Assembly: GCA_017438525.1 (NCBI GenBank)
Contig: JAFRVI010000043.1
Coordinates: forward strand, 1-40,692
Length of the DNA: 40,692 bases
From: Clostridia bacterium
Lineage (GTDB): Bacteria; Bacillota; Clostridia; Oscillospirales; RGIG8002
Reading direction: 5' to 3'
The position numbers and the translations under genes were made by a program. The notes beneath the pieces were generated by a model. It ran no database searches. It saw only the letters and a program-made list of their open reading frames with translations, and was not told the origin of the DNA. Positions 15,720-24,281 of the stretch are shown piece after piece; positions within the stretch are counted from its first letter, which is position 1, and each line of letters begins with the position of its first letter.

Positions 15720-17960
15720 ATGGCGCGTACCAAAAAGCCCGTGCCGAAGAGCGCAGTGAACCCGAACGCCGAAATATCCGGCGCCGGCACCGTTCTTGAC
15801 CAGAAAATCACCGAAACCCTGCGGGAGAACTATATGCCTTACGCCATGAGCGTTATCGCCTCCCGCGCCATACCCGAAATAGACGGCCTGAAGCCCTCTC
15901 ACCGCAAGCTCCTCTATACCATGTATAAGATGGGGCTCTCGGAGGGCGGCTTCGTCAAGTCCGCGAACATCGTCGGCCAGACGATGCGCTACAACCCGCA
16001 CGGAGACGCCGGCATCTACGAAACGATGGTGCGCCTTACGCGCGCCTGCGAATCGCTGCTGCATCCGCTGGTGGAGTCGAAGGGCTCCTTCGGCAAGGCG
16101 TATTCCCGCGATATGAAGTACGCCGCCGCGCGTTATACCGAGGCGAAGCTCGCGAAGATAACCTCCGAGTTTTTCCGCGACATCAACCGCGACGCCGTCG
16201 ACTTCATCCCCAACTACGACAACACGACGACCGAGCCGCGCCTGCTGCCCGTCACCTTCCCCGCGATACTCTGCAACCCCACCGTCGGCATCGCCGTCGG
16301 CATGGCGTCGAACATCCCCTCCTTCAACCTGGCGGAGATAATCGACGTCACCGTCGAGCTGCTCGAAAACGAGGACTTCGACGTCGCCTCCGTGCTGAAG
16401 GCGCCGGACTTCCCCGGCGGTGGCAAGCTCATCTACAACGCCGAGGAGATGAACAAGGTCATCGAGACCGGCGGCGGCAGCTTCAAAATACGCTCCGTCT
16501 GGAGCTACGACAAATCCGGCAATCGCATCGAGATCACCCAGCTCCCGCCGACGACCACCGTCGAGGCGGTAAAGGATAAGATAATCGACATTATCAAGGG
16601 CGGCGGACTCAAAGAAATACGCGACATCCGCGACGAGACCGACATCAACGGCCTGCGCCTGACGATCGACCTGCGCGGAAGCGCCGAGCCGGAGAAGCTT
16701 ATGGAGCGCCTCTTCGCCTCCACCACGCTGCAGGACACCTTCTCCGCGAACATCAACGTGCTGATCGAGGGCTCGCCCCGCGTGCTCGGCGTTCGCCAGC
16801 TCCTGCTCGAGTGGATCGCCTTCCGCATCGAATGCGTCAAGCGCCGCATCTACTTCGACCGTCAGAAGCTCTCCGACCGCCTCCATCTGCTCGAAGGCCT
16901 CGAGCTGATCCTGCTCGATATCGACAAGGCCATCCGCATCGTCCGCGACACCGCCGAGGAGGCGGAGGTCGTGCCCAACCTGATGATCGGCTTCGGCATC
17001 GACGAAACGCAGGCGGAGTACGTCGCGGAGATCAAACTGCGCCACCTCAACCGCGAATACATCCTCAAGCGCACCAAGGAGATAAGCGACCTTAAATCCG
17101 AGGTCAAGCGCCTCGGCGAGATACTGAAAAGCCCCGAGAAACAGCGCGCGGTCATCCGCGGCGAGCTGCTCGAGGTCAAGGCGAAGTACGGCATGCCGCG
17201 CAAGACCGAGATCATCTACAACTTCGAGGAGCCGACCGTCGCCGCGGCGGACGAGCCGGACGACTACCCCGTCACCGTCTTCATGACGAAGGACGGCTAC
17301 TTCAAGAAGGTCACTCCGCTTTCGCTCCGTATGAGCGGCGAGCACAAGCTCAAGGAGGGCGACTCCGTCGCGCAGTCCGCGGAGATAACCAACTGCACCG
17401 ACCTGCTCTTTTTCACCGACAAGCATCAGGTCTATAAGGCGAAGGCGTATAACTTCGCGGATACGAAGATTTCCCTCATCGGCGACTTCCTGCCCGTCAA
17501 GCTCGGCATGGACGAGGACGAGCTCCCCGTCTATATGGTCGCGACGAAGGACTATTCCGGCAGCATACTCTTCTTCTTCGAGAACGGCAAGTGCGCCCGC
17601 ATCGCGCTGAAGAGCTACGAGACGAAGACCAACCGCAAGCGCCTCATCTCCGCTTACAGCGACAAGAGCCCGCTTATCGCCGCCTTCACCGAGACGGAGG
17701 GCAACCTCCTGCTGCTGCTCAACTCCACGAACGGCAAGCTGCTGCTCATCGACGCCGCTCAGGTGCCGCTGAAGACGTCGAAGGATACCATCGGCGTCGC
17801 CGTTATGTCAATGAAACCGCAGCACAAGGTCGCGGGCGTCCGCGTCTACGAGGACGGCTCGCTCTCCTCGCCGCACCGCTACCGCGTCAAGAACCTCCCC
17901 GCCGCAGGCGCTAAGCCCGCGGAAGGCGACGAGCTGAACAAGCAGCTGTCGATATTCTGA
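15720..17960 (+). CDS. parC: Type IIA topoisomerase subunit A, ParC/GyrA-like
   Basis: A 746-residue DNA cleavage subunit. The winged-helix region holds the catalytic Tyr139 in AAARYTEAKL, followed by the tower, coiled coil and a C-terminal beta-propeller region. It resembles the shorter ParC-like group of Clostridia rather than housekeeping GyrA. The stretch matching the quinolone-resistance region reads NPHGDAGIYE (92-101): Ala and Glu stand where E. coli GyrA has Ser83 and Asp87. The matching ParE/GyrB-like subunit is not adjacent, which is unusual. The start is ATG after ACAGGATG. It may be read with mgsA; a weak 7-bp hairpin lies at 15675-15691. Confidence 0.88.
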   Translation: MARTKKPVPKSAVNPNAEISGAGTVLDQKITETLRENYMPYAMSVIASRAIPEIDGLKPSHRKLLYTMYKMGLSEGGFVKSANIVGQTMRYNPHGDAGIYETMVRLTRACESLLHPLVESKGSFGKAYSRDMKYAAARYTEAKLAKITSEFFRDINRDAVDFIPNYDNTTTEPRLLPVTFPAILCNPTVGIAVGMASNIPSFNLAEIIDVTVELLENEDFDVASVLKAPDFPGGGKLIYNAEEMNKVIETGGGSFKIRSVWSYDKSGNRIEITQLPPTTTVEAVKDKIIDIIKGGGLKEIRDIRDETDINGLRLTIDLRGSAEPEKLMERLFASTTLQDTFSANINVLIEGSPRVLGVRQLLLEWIAFRIECVKRRIYFDRQKLSDRLHLLEGLELILLDIDKAIRIVRDTAEEAEVVPNLMIGFGIDETQAEYVAEIKLRHLNREYILKRTKEISDLKSEVKRLGEILKSPEKQRAVIRGELLEVKAKYGMPRKTEIIYNFEEPTVAAADEPDDYPVTVFMTKDGYFKKVTPLSLRMSGEHKLKEGDSVAQSAEITNCTDLLFFTDKHQVYKAKAYNFADTKISLIGDFLPVKLGMDEDELPVYMVATKDYSGSILFFFENGKCARIALKSYETKTNRKRLISAYSDKSPLIAAFTETEGNLLLLLNSTNGKLLLIDAAQVPLKTSKDTIGVAVMSMKPQHKVAGVRVYEDGSLSSPHRYRVKNLPAAGAKPAEGDELNKQLSIF

Positions 17961-18039
17961 CGGGCACGGGCGCAGCCCGCGTGCGGTAGCCCGATTTCGC
18001 GGAGCGCCGCATACACGAACCAAACGAAAGGACGTTTTT

Positions 18040-18747
18040 ATGCAGCGAGTGCTGTCATACCTGCGCCGCGCAGTTGAAGATTACGACCTCATATCCGACG
18101 GCGACCGCATCGCGGTAGGCGTCAGCGGCGGCAAGGACTCCTTGCTGCTGCTCTGCGCGCTGAACGCCTTCAAACGCTTCTGCGGCATAGACTTCTCGCT
18201 CGTCGGGATAACGCTGGATATGGGCTTTGACGAGAAGACGGACTTCGCTCCGCTCGCGGAGTTTTTCGCGAACGAGGGGATCGAATACCGCGTCCGCGAA
18301 ACGCAGATAGGGCAGATCGTCTTCAATATACGGCAGGAGGACTCCCCCTGCTCCCTCTGCGCGCGTATGCGCCGCGGAGCGCTGCACGACGCGGCCAAGG
18401 AGCTCGGCTGCAACAAGGTCGCGCTCGGGCACAACCGCGACGACCTGCTGGAGACCTTCGTGATGAATATGCTTTACGAAGGGCGGCTCGGCGTTTTCGC
18501 GCCGATGACCTACCTCGACCGCAAGGATATCACCGTCATCCGTCCTCTCGCGCTGATGCCGGAACGCGACGTCGTCGGCGCCGCGAACCGCCTGAAGCTG
18601 CCGATACTCCGTCAGCGCTGCCCCGCTGACGGCGAGACCTCCCGCCAGGAGACGAAGGAAATGCTTCTCGCGCTCGAAAAGGAAAAGCGCGGCACGATGA
18701 ATAAGATCTTCGGCGCGATCCGCCGTTCCCACCTCAACGGGTGGTAA
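18040..18747 (+). CDS. ttcA: tRNA 2-thiocytidine synthase TtcA-like PP-loop protein
   Basis: A 235-residue ATP pyrophosphatase of the TtcA/TtuA group, which puts sulfur on a tRNA base (cytidine 32 for TtcA). The PP-loop SGGKDS is at residues 29-34. Cys104 and Cys107 in PCSLCARMRRG, with a third Cys near 194 in RQRCPADGE, are the expected iron-sulfur ligands. GHNRDDLLETF is typical. Which tRNA is modified cannot be decided here. AAAGGACG precedes the ATG. Confidence 0.85.
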   Translation: MQRVLSYLRRAVEDYDLISDGDRIAVGVSGGKDSLLLLCALNAFKRFCGIDFSLVGITLDMGFDEKTDFAPLAEFFANEGIEYRVRETQIGQIVFNIRQEDSPCSLCARMRRGALHDAAKELGCNKVALGHNRDDLLETFVMNMLYEGRLGVFAPMTYLDRKDITVIRPLALMPERDVVGAANRLKLPILRQRCPADGETSRQETKEMLLALEKEKRGTMNKIFGAIRRSHLNGW

Positions 18748-18770
18748 TACCCCACCGAAAGGAAAACGAT

Positions 18771-19337
18771 ATGAACAACGACAGCGTAACCCTCGGATCG
18801 ATGATAAAAAAAGTCCTCGGCTGGTATCTTGCCGTCGACTTTATGGTATTTTTCATAAACCTGCCATTCACCCGCGTGGTGACCTCCACCTCCGCGGACG
18901 GCAACGTGACCGTGCCGCGCGTCATCCCCTGCGTGATACTCGGCTGCTTCACGCTGCTGATATACTTCGCGCTGACGCTCGGATATATGGGACCGGTCGC
19001 CGAAAAAATCAACTCCCCGTTCAACGAAGCGCCGGTCGACAGATGGCTCGCGCTGAAGGCGGCGGGAATAGTTTTCGCGCTGCCGTTCCTTTTCAGCGCG
19101 TTTACCGCGCTGACAGGCGGCGGAGTCTTTTTGAACACGAACTTCTATGAGGCGATGCGCTTCCCGCACAATATTCTCTACGGTCCCGTCTTCGGCTTCC
19201 TGCTGGCGTTTTATCAGAAGTCATGGCTGACGCCCTTCTTCCCGCCGCTGATAATGATCTGCGTCGTCGAGATATCCTACTGGATGGTGGTCATCAAGGG
19301 CGTAAAGCTGCCGAAGATTTTCTACAGAGATAAGTAA
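18771..19337 (+). CDS. Membrane protein of unknown function
   Basis: I do not recognise this family. About 188 residues with some five hydrophobic segments: one near 15-30, then 53-75, 95-115, 128-145 and 150-172. Loops carry Pro and charged residues (NSPFNEAPVDRW). No catalytic motif is seen. I start at the ATG at 18771 because AAAGGAAAAC lies 5-11 bases before it. It begins 23 bases after ttcA and is probably cotranscribed with it and with cwlD downstream. Confidence 0.7.
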   Translation: MNNDSVTLGSMIKKVLGWYLAVDFMVFFINLPFTRVVTSTSADGNVTVPRVIPCVILGCFTLLIYFALTLGYMGPVAEKINSPFNEAPVDRWLALKAAGIVFALPFLFSAFTALTGGGVFLNTNFYEAMRFPHNILYGPVFGFLLAFYQKSWLTPFFPPLIMICVVEISYWMVVIKGVKLPKIFYRDK

Positions 19338-19349
19338 CATACCCGCGCG

Positions 19350-19376
19350 CCTCCCGCAATAGTATTATTCGGGAGG
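19350..19376 (+). promoter_or_regulatory. Hairpin that masks the cwlD ribosome site
   Basis: CCTCCCG (19350-19356) pairs perfectly with CGGGAGG (19370-19376), leaving an AT-rich 13-nt loop. The right arm is the Shine-Dalgarno of cwlD, 6 bases before its ATG. When folded it would block initiation. This could reduce translation or make it depend on the upstream ribosome. Confidence 0.55.
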
Positions 19377-19382
19377 ATGCGT

Positions 19383-20126
19383 ATGAAAAAGCATATCGAA
19401 TTCAGAATAAACAAATCCCTTGCCGCGCGGCTCGCGGCGTGCGCGCTCGCAGCGTTTTGCGTCGCGCTCTGCACGCTTGCAGCGGCGAAGCTTTCGGCCG
19501 CGCGCGTCGGCGGAACGGCGAAAGCATACGCTCCGCTCATCCTCGTTGACGCCGGACACGGCGGCGAAGACGGAGGCGCCTCCGGCGCAGGCGGACTGCT
19601 CGAGAAGGAGCTGAACCTCGACGTCGCCCTTAAGCTGCGCGACGTGCTGCGGCTGATGGGCTTCCGCGTGCGGATGACGCGCGAAACGGACGTTTCGCTC
19701 CACACCGGCGAGGGAAAGCGCAAACAGTCCGACCTTCAGACGCGAGTGGAAGCGATAAACGCCGGCGACGTCGACCTCTGCGTGAGCGTTCACCAGAACT
19801 CCTACGCCGGAAAGGGCGTCGCACGCGGCGCGCAGGTTTTCTGCGCTCCGAACGGCGAGCGCAGCCGCGCCTTCGCGGAAAGCGTGCGCGAAGCTCTCGC
19901 GGAACTGCGAAAAGAAAACGCCCGCAGCGTAAAGACCGCGGGCAGCTCCGTTTATATACTCAACAACGCAAAGAACCCCGCCATCCTCGTTGAATGCGGA
20001 TTCCTCTCCGACCCGCTCGACGCGCTGACGCTCTCCAAACCGGAAAGCCGCGCCGAGATCGCTTTCGCGATCGCGAAGGGCGTCGCGGAGGGATTCTTCG
20101 GCGAAAGCATGGCTGAAAGGCGGTAA
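19383..20126 (+). CDS. cwlD: N-acetylmuramoyl-L-alanine amidase, CwlD-like
   Basis: A protein of about 247 residues with an N-terminal signal anchor (about 13-36) and an Amidase_3 domain, a zinc enzyme cutting the bond between muramic acid and the stem peptide. Zinc ligands and catalytic residue: His in DAGHGGEDGG, Glu in LEKELNLD, His in SVHQNSY, Glu in LVECGFLSD. Single-domain amidases of this form include CwlD of spore cortex maturation, so a sporulation role is possible but not proven. The ATG at 19383 fits GGGAGG; ATG 19377 is too close to it. radA follows after 4 bases. Confidence 0.85.
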   Translation: MKKHIEFRINKSLAARLAACALAAFCVALCTLAAAKLSAARVGGTAKAYAPLILVDAGHGGEDGGASGAGGLLEKELNLDVALKLRDVLRLMGFRVRMTRETDVSLHTGEGKRKQSDLQTRVEAINAGDVDLCVSVHQNSYAGKGVARGAQVFCAPNGERSRAFAESVREALAELRKENARSVKTAGSSVYILNNAKNPAILVECGFLSDPLDALTLSKPESRAEIAFAIAKGVAEGFFGESMAERR

Positions 20127-20130
20127 ACCC

Positions 20131-21501
20131 TTGAAAACCAAAACCGTATTCGTTTGCTCCTCTTGCGGACACGAGGAGCTGCGCTGGATGGGCGTCTGCC
20201 CCGACTGCGGCGAGTTCAGCACCTTCGTAGAGGAGGTGCGCGCCGAGGAGCCGAAGAAGGCCGCTAACGCCAGGCCTTCGCGCGCCTTCACCGCGCCGGC
20301 GCATATAAACGACGTTTCCGCGAAGGGCGAGGACCGCTCCTCCACCGGTATAGGCGAGCTCGACCGCGTTATGGGCGGCGGCATCGTCAAGGGCTCCGTC
20401 ACGCTCGTCGGCGGCGATCCCGGCATAGGCAAGTCCACCCTGCTGCTCCAGCTCTGCGGAACGGTCGGCGGAAAGCACAAGCTGCTTTACGTCTCCGGCG
20501 AGGAATCCGCAAGACAGCTGAAGATGCGCGCCGAGCGTCTCGGAGTGAACGGCGGCGAGATATACATTCTCAACGAAACCGATATAGATTCCGTCATCGA
20601 GGCGATAAACTCCGCCGCGCCCGAGATAGTTATAATAGATTCGATACAGACTATGTACTGCTCCGCGGTGACCTCCTCGACGGGCAGCGTTTCGCAGGTG
20701 CGCGAATGCACCATGCGGCTGACCGAATGCGCGAAGTCGAACGAAATAAGCGTATTCATCGTAGGCCACGTCAACAAGGAGGGCGCGATCGCCGGCCCGA
20801 AGGTGATGGAGCATATGGTAGACACCGTGCTCTACTTCGAAGGCGAGCGCAGCATGAGCTACCGCATACTCCGCGCGGTGAAAAACCGCTTCGGCTCGAC
20901 CAACGAGATCGGCGTTTTCGAAATGACCGACCGCGGACTCGCCGAGGTGGAGAACCCCTCCGCGAAGCTGCTGGAGGACAGGCCCCGCGGCACGAGCGGC
21001 AACTGCGTCATCTGCCTCGTTGAAGGCAGCCGCCCGATACTCACCGAAACGCAGGCGCTCGTAACCCCGACCGGCTTCGGCAATCCGCGCAGAATGGCCA
21101 ACGGCTTCGACTACAACCGCCTCGCGATGCTGCTCGCGGTGCTTGAAAAGCGCTGCGGCTACCGCTTCTCTGTCAACGACGTCTACGTCAACGCCGTCGG
21201 CGGACTGAAGATCGACGAGCCCGCCGCCGATTTAGGCGTCTGCGCCGCGCTCGTTTCCGCGCTGAAGAACGTCGCCGTCCCCGAAACGACGCTCATCTTC
21301 GGCGAAGTCGGGCTCGGCGGCGAAGTACGCGGCGTCAGCGGCGCCGTCAAGCGCATCACCGAGGCCGAACGCCTCGGCTTCACCGACTGCGTGCTGCCGG
21401 CGCACACCGCGCGCACCCTCCCCGACGGCTTCTCCACGAAGCTTAACCTCATCCCCGTCAAATCCGTTTTCGAGGCGTGCGGACGGCTTTTCGGCGACTG
21501 A
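20131..21501 (+). CDS. radA: DNA repair protein RadA
   Basis: A 456-residue DnaB-like branch-migration ATPase of recombination. It has an N-terminal zinc finger (Cys9, 12, 23, 26), Walker A GGDPGIGKST at 94-103, the RadA-specific KNRFG motif (VKNRFGSTNEIGVFEM), and a C-terminal Lon-protease-like domain (VGLGGEVRGVSG) without proteolytic use. The start is TTG at 20131, with AAAGGCGG inside the end of cwlD. Normal length. Its 3' end overlaps a small minus-strand gene. Confidence 0.95.
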   Translation: MKTKTVFVCSSCGHEELRWMGVCPDCGEFSTFVEEVRAEEPKKAANARPSRAFTAPAHINDVSAKGEDRSSTGIGELDRVMGGGIVKGSVTLVGGDPGIGKSTLLLQLCGTVGGKHKLLYVSGEESARQLKMRAERLGVNGGEIYILNETDIDSVIEAINSAAPEIVIIDSIQTMYCSAVTSSTGSVSQVRECTMRLTECAKSNEISVFIVGHVNKEGAIAGPKVMEHMVDTVLYFEGERSMSYRILRAVKNRFGSTNEIGVFEMTDRGLAEVENPSAKLLEDRPRGTSGNCVICLVEGSRPILTETQALVTPTGFGNPRRMANGFDYNRLAMLLAVLEKRCGYRFSVNDVYVNAVGGLKIDEPAADLGVCAALVSALKNVAVPETTLIFGEVGLGGEVRGVSGAVKRITEAERLGFTDCVLPAHTARTLPDGFSTKLNLIPVKSVFEACGRLFGD

Positions 21502-21609
21502 CCGCGCGATGAAATATGAGCAGTCGGCGTCCCCGCCGGCTCCGTAGACCTGCTCGAGACCGCAGCAGCCGTCAAGCTGATAAACGCATTCTTTCGCGCA
21601 GGGTATCAA
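21232..21609 (-). CDS. Small Cys-rich protein, antisense to the radA end
   Basis: A TTG at 21609 follows GAAAGGGGTGAG on the minus strand. The first about 36 residues read IPCAKECVYQ, LDGCCGLEQV, then ADCSYFIAR, with the Cys pattern Cx3Cx6CC...C. This is the pattern of short (about 45-residue) Clostridia proteins that look like CxxxCxxxxxGxCxL...CxYF. The frame does not stop there but runs on for about 90 residues antisense to radA, ending at 21232. The N-terminal part lies in the radA-pepD gap and looks real; the antisense extension may be read-through of a decayed end. No function is known to me. Confidence 0.4.
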   Translation of the reverse strand: MIPCAKECVYQLDGCCGLEQVYGAGGDADCSYFIARSVAEKPSARLENGFDGDEVKLRGEAVGEGARGVRRQHAVGEAEAFGLGDALDGAADAAYFAAEPDFAEDERRFGDGDVLQRGNERGADA

Positions 21610-21698
21610 CGGCGCTCACCCCTTTCTTTTGAAATCCACGATTATTCTCTGCCGCGCGGACGGCTTTATTCCGCGAAAATCACTTTGGAGGTCATTTT

Positions 21699-23144
21699 AT
21701 GGATGTTCTCCGCGGACTTGAACCGCGCAAAATGTTTGAAATATTCGAGCGCATCTGCGCCATTCCGCACGGCTCCGGAAATATGAACGGCATCGCCGAC
21801 TTCGTAGAGCGCTTCGCCGAGGAGCATCGGCTGGAGCACCACCGCGACGGCGCGAACAACGTGGTGATAATCTCCGAAGCCACGCCCGGCAGGATGGCCG
21901 AGCCCGCGCTGATTCTGCAGGGGCATCTCGATATGGTGTGCGCGAAAGACGACGACGCCGACTTCGACTTCAAAACGCAGGCGCTTCGCCTGAAGGTCGA
22001 GGACGGCCTTGTCGGCGCGGAAGGGACAAGTCTCGGCGCCGACGACGGCATCGCGGTCGCAATGATGCTCGCCCTGCTCGACGATAAGGAGCTCTCGCAT
22101 CCGCGCCTCGAATGCGTCTTCACCACCGACGAGGAGATCGGCATGATCGGCGCGAACGCGCTCGACGTTTCCATGCTGCGCGGCAGGCGTCTGCTCAACC
22201 TCGACAGCGAGGAGGAGGGCGTCATCACCACCGGATGCGCCGGAGGCGTATGCCTGACCGGCGAATTCGGCGCCGAATCCGAAGAGATACACGGCATGCT
22301 CTACAAGCTGACCGTGCAGGGGCTTATCGGCGGCCACTCAGGCACCGAGATAATCGCACAGCGCGCGAACGCGAACAAGGTGCTCGCCCGCCTGCTGACC
22401 GAGCTTCAGTTCCGCGCCGACTTCCGTCTTTCCTGCGCCGAGGGCGGCTTCTTCGACAACGCCATCCCGCGCAAAGCGGAGGCGCTCTTCATCTCCGACT
22501 CCGACGGCGACGCGATCGCCGCCGCGATAAACGCCTCCGCGGAGGCGATAAAACACGAATACTCGCTTTCCGATCCGGGTATGACGATCGCGCTCGCGCC
22601 CGCCGGCGCTGCGGACTGCCGCGTGCTGACGCCGGCGGATCAGGAGCGGCTGCTCTTCGCGTGGTATCAGGCGCCGGACGGGATCGTCCGTATGTGCGAC
22701 GGGCTTGACGACATGGTCGAGACCTCGCTCAACCTCGGCATCCTCAAGCTCGACGAAAACGGCATGAAGCTGACCTTTATGCTCCGCAGCATGATCGACA
22801 GCGCCGCCGAGGAGCTGCGTATGCGGCTTGAAACGCTCTTCGCGTTCACGGGCGGAAGAACGGTCGTTTCAAGCAGCTACGGCGCGTGGGAGTTCCGCGC
22901 GGATTCCCCGCTTCGCGATCTCTGCGTGAAGGTATATGAAGAGATGTACGGCTCGCGTCCGCTCGTGGGCACGATTCACGCCGGACTTGAAGCCGCGGTC
23001 ATCGCCGCGAAGCTCGGCGGCGCGGACTGCGTTTCCATCGGTCCGACGCTCCGCGACGTGCACACCGCCGCCGAACGCCTCGACGCCGACTCCGCCGGAC
23101 GCGTATACGACTACGTCAAGGCGCTTATCGAAAGGAAGATCTGA
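21699..23144 (+). CDS. pepD: Aminoacyl-histidine dipeptidase (Xaa-His dipeptidase)
   Basis: A 481-residue cytosolic zinc dipeptidase of peptidase family M20, cutting dipeptides such as carnosine-like Xaa-His. Metal and catalytic motifs: LQGHLDMVC (His, Asp), GADDGIAVAM (bridging Asp), TTDEEIGMIGA (catalytic Glu-Glu), NLDSEEEG, and the late His in TIHAGLEAAV. GGAGG precedes the ATG at 21699 by about 8 bases. The length matches E. coli PepD. It is followed three bases later by a metallophosphoesterase, so the two are one transcript. Confidence 0.93.
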   Translation: MDVLRGLEPRKMFEIFERICAIPHGSGNMNGIADFVERFAEEHRLEHHRDGANNVVIISEATPGRMAEPALILQGHLDMVCAKDDDADFDFKTQALRLKVEDGLVGAEGTSLGADDGIAVAMMLALLDDKELSHPRLECVFTTDEEIGMIGANALDVSMLRGRRLLNLDSEEEGVITTGCAGGVCLTGEFGAESEEIHGMLYKLTVQGLIGGHSGTEIIAQRANANKVLARLLTELQFRADFRLSCAEGGFFDNAIPRKAEALFISDSDGDAIAAAINASAEAIKHEYSLSDPGMTIALAPAGAADCRVLTPADQERLLFAWYQAPDGIVRMCDGLDDMVETSLNLGILKLDENGMKLTFMLRSMIDSAAEELRMRLETLFAFTGGRTVVSSSYGAWEFRADSPLRDLCVKVYEEMYGSRPLVGTIHAGLEAAVIAAKLGGADCVSIGPTLRDVHTAAERLDADSAGRVYDYVKALIERKI

Positions 23145-23147
23145 TAT

Positions 23148-23915
23148 ATGAAGGTAGCACTGCTCGCCGATCTGCATTATTCATCCGCGGTAGCCGACTA
23201 TGATGGCAGACGCACCTCCGGTGCGCTCGACCGGCTCGACAGATTCATAACGGAGGTCTCCGGCTGCGATTTCATACTGAATCTCGGCGACCTCGTCAAC
23301 GGCTCCGGCAAGCGCGACATCGACCGCTCCGACCTGCGCCGCGTGCTGAAGGCGCTCGACGCACAGCCGCTGGCGGTCTATCACGCCATCGGCAACCACG
23401 ACCTCTGGGCGATGCCCCGTGCCGAGCTCGTGCAAACGCTCGGGCTGCCCGCCGCGGACTACTCCTTCAAGCGCGGAGACGTCCGCTTCGTCGTGCTGGA
23501 CGCCAACTACTCCGCGGAGGGCGGCGCGCCGCGCGACTGGACGGTAGCGCATATCAGTGAAAGCCGCCTCGTCTGGCTTGACCGCGTCCTCGCGCGCGAG
23601 GACTTCAAGTGGGCGATAATCGTCTGCCACCATTGCCTCGACGACCTCGGCACCCCGGAGAAGCCCGACGTCTACGCGCCGGACAACGCCGCCGAGGTGC
23701 GCGCGATAATCGAGAGAAGCGGCAAGGTGCCGCTCGTCGTATCCGGCCATTACCACGAAGGGCGTCTGCGCCCCGTAAACGGCGTTATGTATTACACCCA
23801 GCCAGCGATATGCGAAGGCGACCTGCTCACCTTCGGCATACTCGAGGTCGACCCCGACACCCGCAAGTGCGGCGTCGAACCGCACGGGCTGAAGGTCAAA
23901 CCGCGTCTGGACTGA
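23148..23915 (+). CDS. Calcineurin-like metallophosphoesterase
   Basis: A 255-residue two-metal phosphoesterase. The ligand blocks are in order: LADLHY (residues 6-11), LNLGDLVNG (about 45-53), AIGNHDLW (about 83-90), VCHHCLDD (about 161) and SGHYHEGR (about 201). The fold resembles the cyclic-nucleotide and ADP-ribose type phosphodiesterases (alkaline-phosphatase D-like), but substrate is not predictable. No signal peptide. The ribosome site AAGGAAG lies in the pepD end. A second, different metallophosphoesterase lies at 25784-26620. Confidence 0.88.
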   Translation: MKVALLADLHYSSAVADYDGRRTSGALDRLDRFITEVSGCDFILNLGDLVNGSGKRDIDRSDLRRVLKALDAQPLAVYHAIGNHDLWAMPRAELVQTLGLPAADYSFKRGDVRFVVLDANYSAEGGAPRDWTVAHISESRLVWLDRVLAREDFKWAIIVCHHCLDDLGTPEKPDVYAPDNAAEVRAIIERSGKVPLVVSGHYHEGRLRPVNGVMYYTQPAICEGDLLTFGILEVDPDTRKCGVEPHGLKVKPRLD

Positions 23916-23919
23916 TATT

Positions 23920-24213
23920 ATGGCAAAAGAAGAAAAACAGGAAATCAAACTTAAACTGCTGACCACCGTCAGCGACTTCACCGAAAGTCAGATGATAGTC
24001 GGGCTGCTGAAGGACGAGGGTATCCCCGTGCTCGTCAAGGACCTCGGGCTCGGCGGCTTCATGAAGGTGACGATGGGCTATACCGTCTTCGGTCAAGAGC
24101 TGTACGTTTCCGAAGCCGACTTCGAGCGCGCGGCGGAGCTGGTCAAGGCGTTCTTCGACCGCGACGCCGACGGCGGCGACGGCATCAAAAAGCACCCGTT
24201 CACGGTGTTTTAA
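23920..24213 (+). CDS. DUF2007-like small protein
   Basis: A 97-residue protein whose core (LTTVSDFTESQMIVGLL, GIPVLVKDLG, ELYVSEADFERAAELV) follows the DUF2007 pattern, a small ferredoxin-like fold proposed to have a signalling role. It begins five bases after the metallophosphoesterase stop with a weak ribosome site, so coupling is likely. It is the last gene before a strong terminator, closing the plus-strand run. Confidence 0.8.
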   Translation: MAKEEKQEIKLKLLTTVSDFTESQMIVGLLKDEGIPVLVKDLGLGGFMKVTMGYTVFGQELYVSEADFERAAELVKAFFDRDADGGDGIKKHPFTVF

Positions 24214-24232
24214 CGACTGCTGTTTTTGTATG

Positions 24233-24262
24233 AAAAAAGCGCCCCCGCGGGGGCGCTTTTAC
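24233..24262. terminator. Strong bidirectional terminator
   Basis: Six A, then the perfect palindrome GCGCCCCCGCGGGGGCGC at 24239-24256, then TTTT. It closes the pepD transcript and also the convergent minus-strand membrane protein gene. Confidence 0.92.
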
Positions 24263-24281
24263 GTTTATTGAGCGATATGCG

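Noticed and set aside
15696-17426. Very long open frame on the minus strand (576 codons) opposite parC, and similar ones opposite mreB, proA and the solute-binding genes
   Set aside because: They mirror GC-rich codons of clear plus-strand genes, have Arg/Asp/Val-biased sequence with no known domain, and lack ribosome sites.
17961-18039. Hairpin after parC as a terminator or small RNA
   Set aside because: GC-rich pairing (GCACGGGC/GCCCGCGTGC) is imperfect and no T run follows.
21610-21698. tRNA or riboswitch in the radA-pepD gap
   Set aside because: No cloverleaf, T-loop sequence or aptamer core was found; only ribosome sites for both strands.
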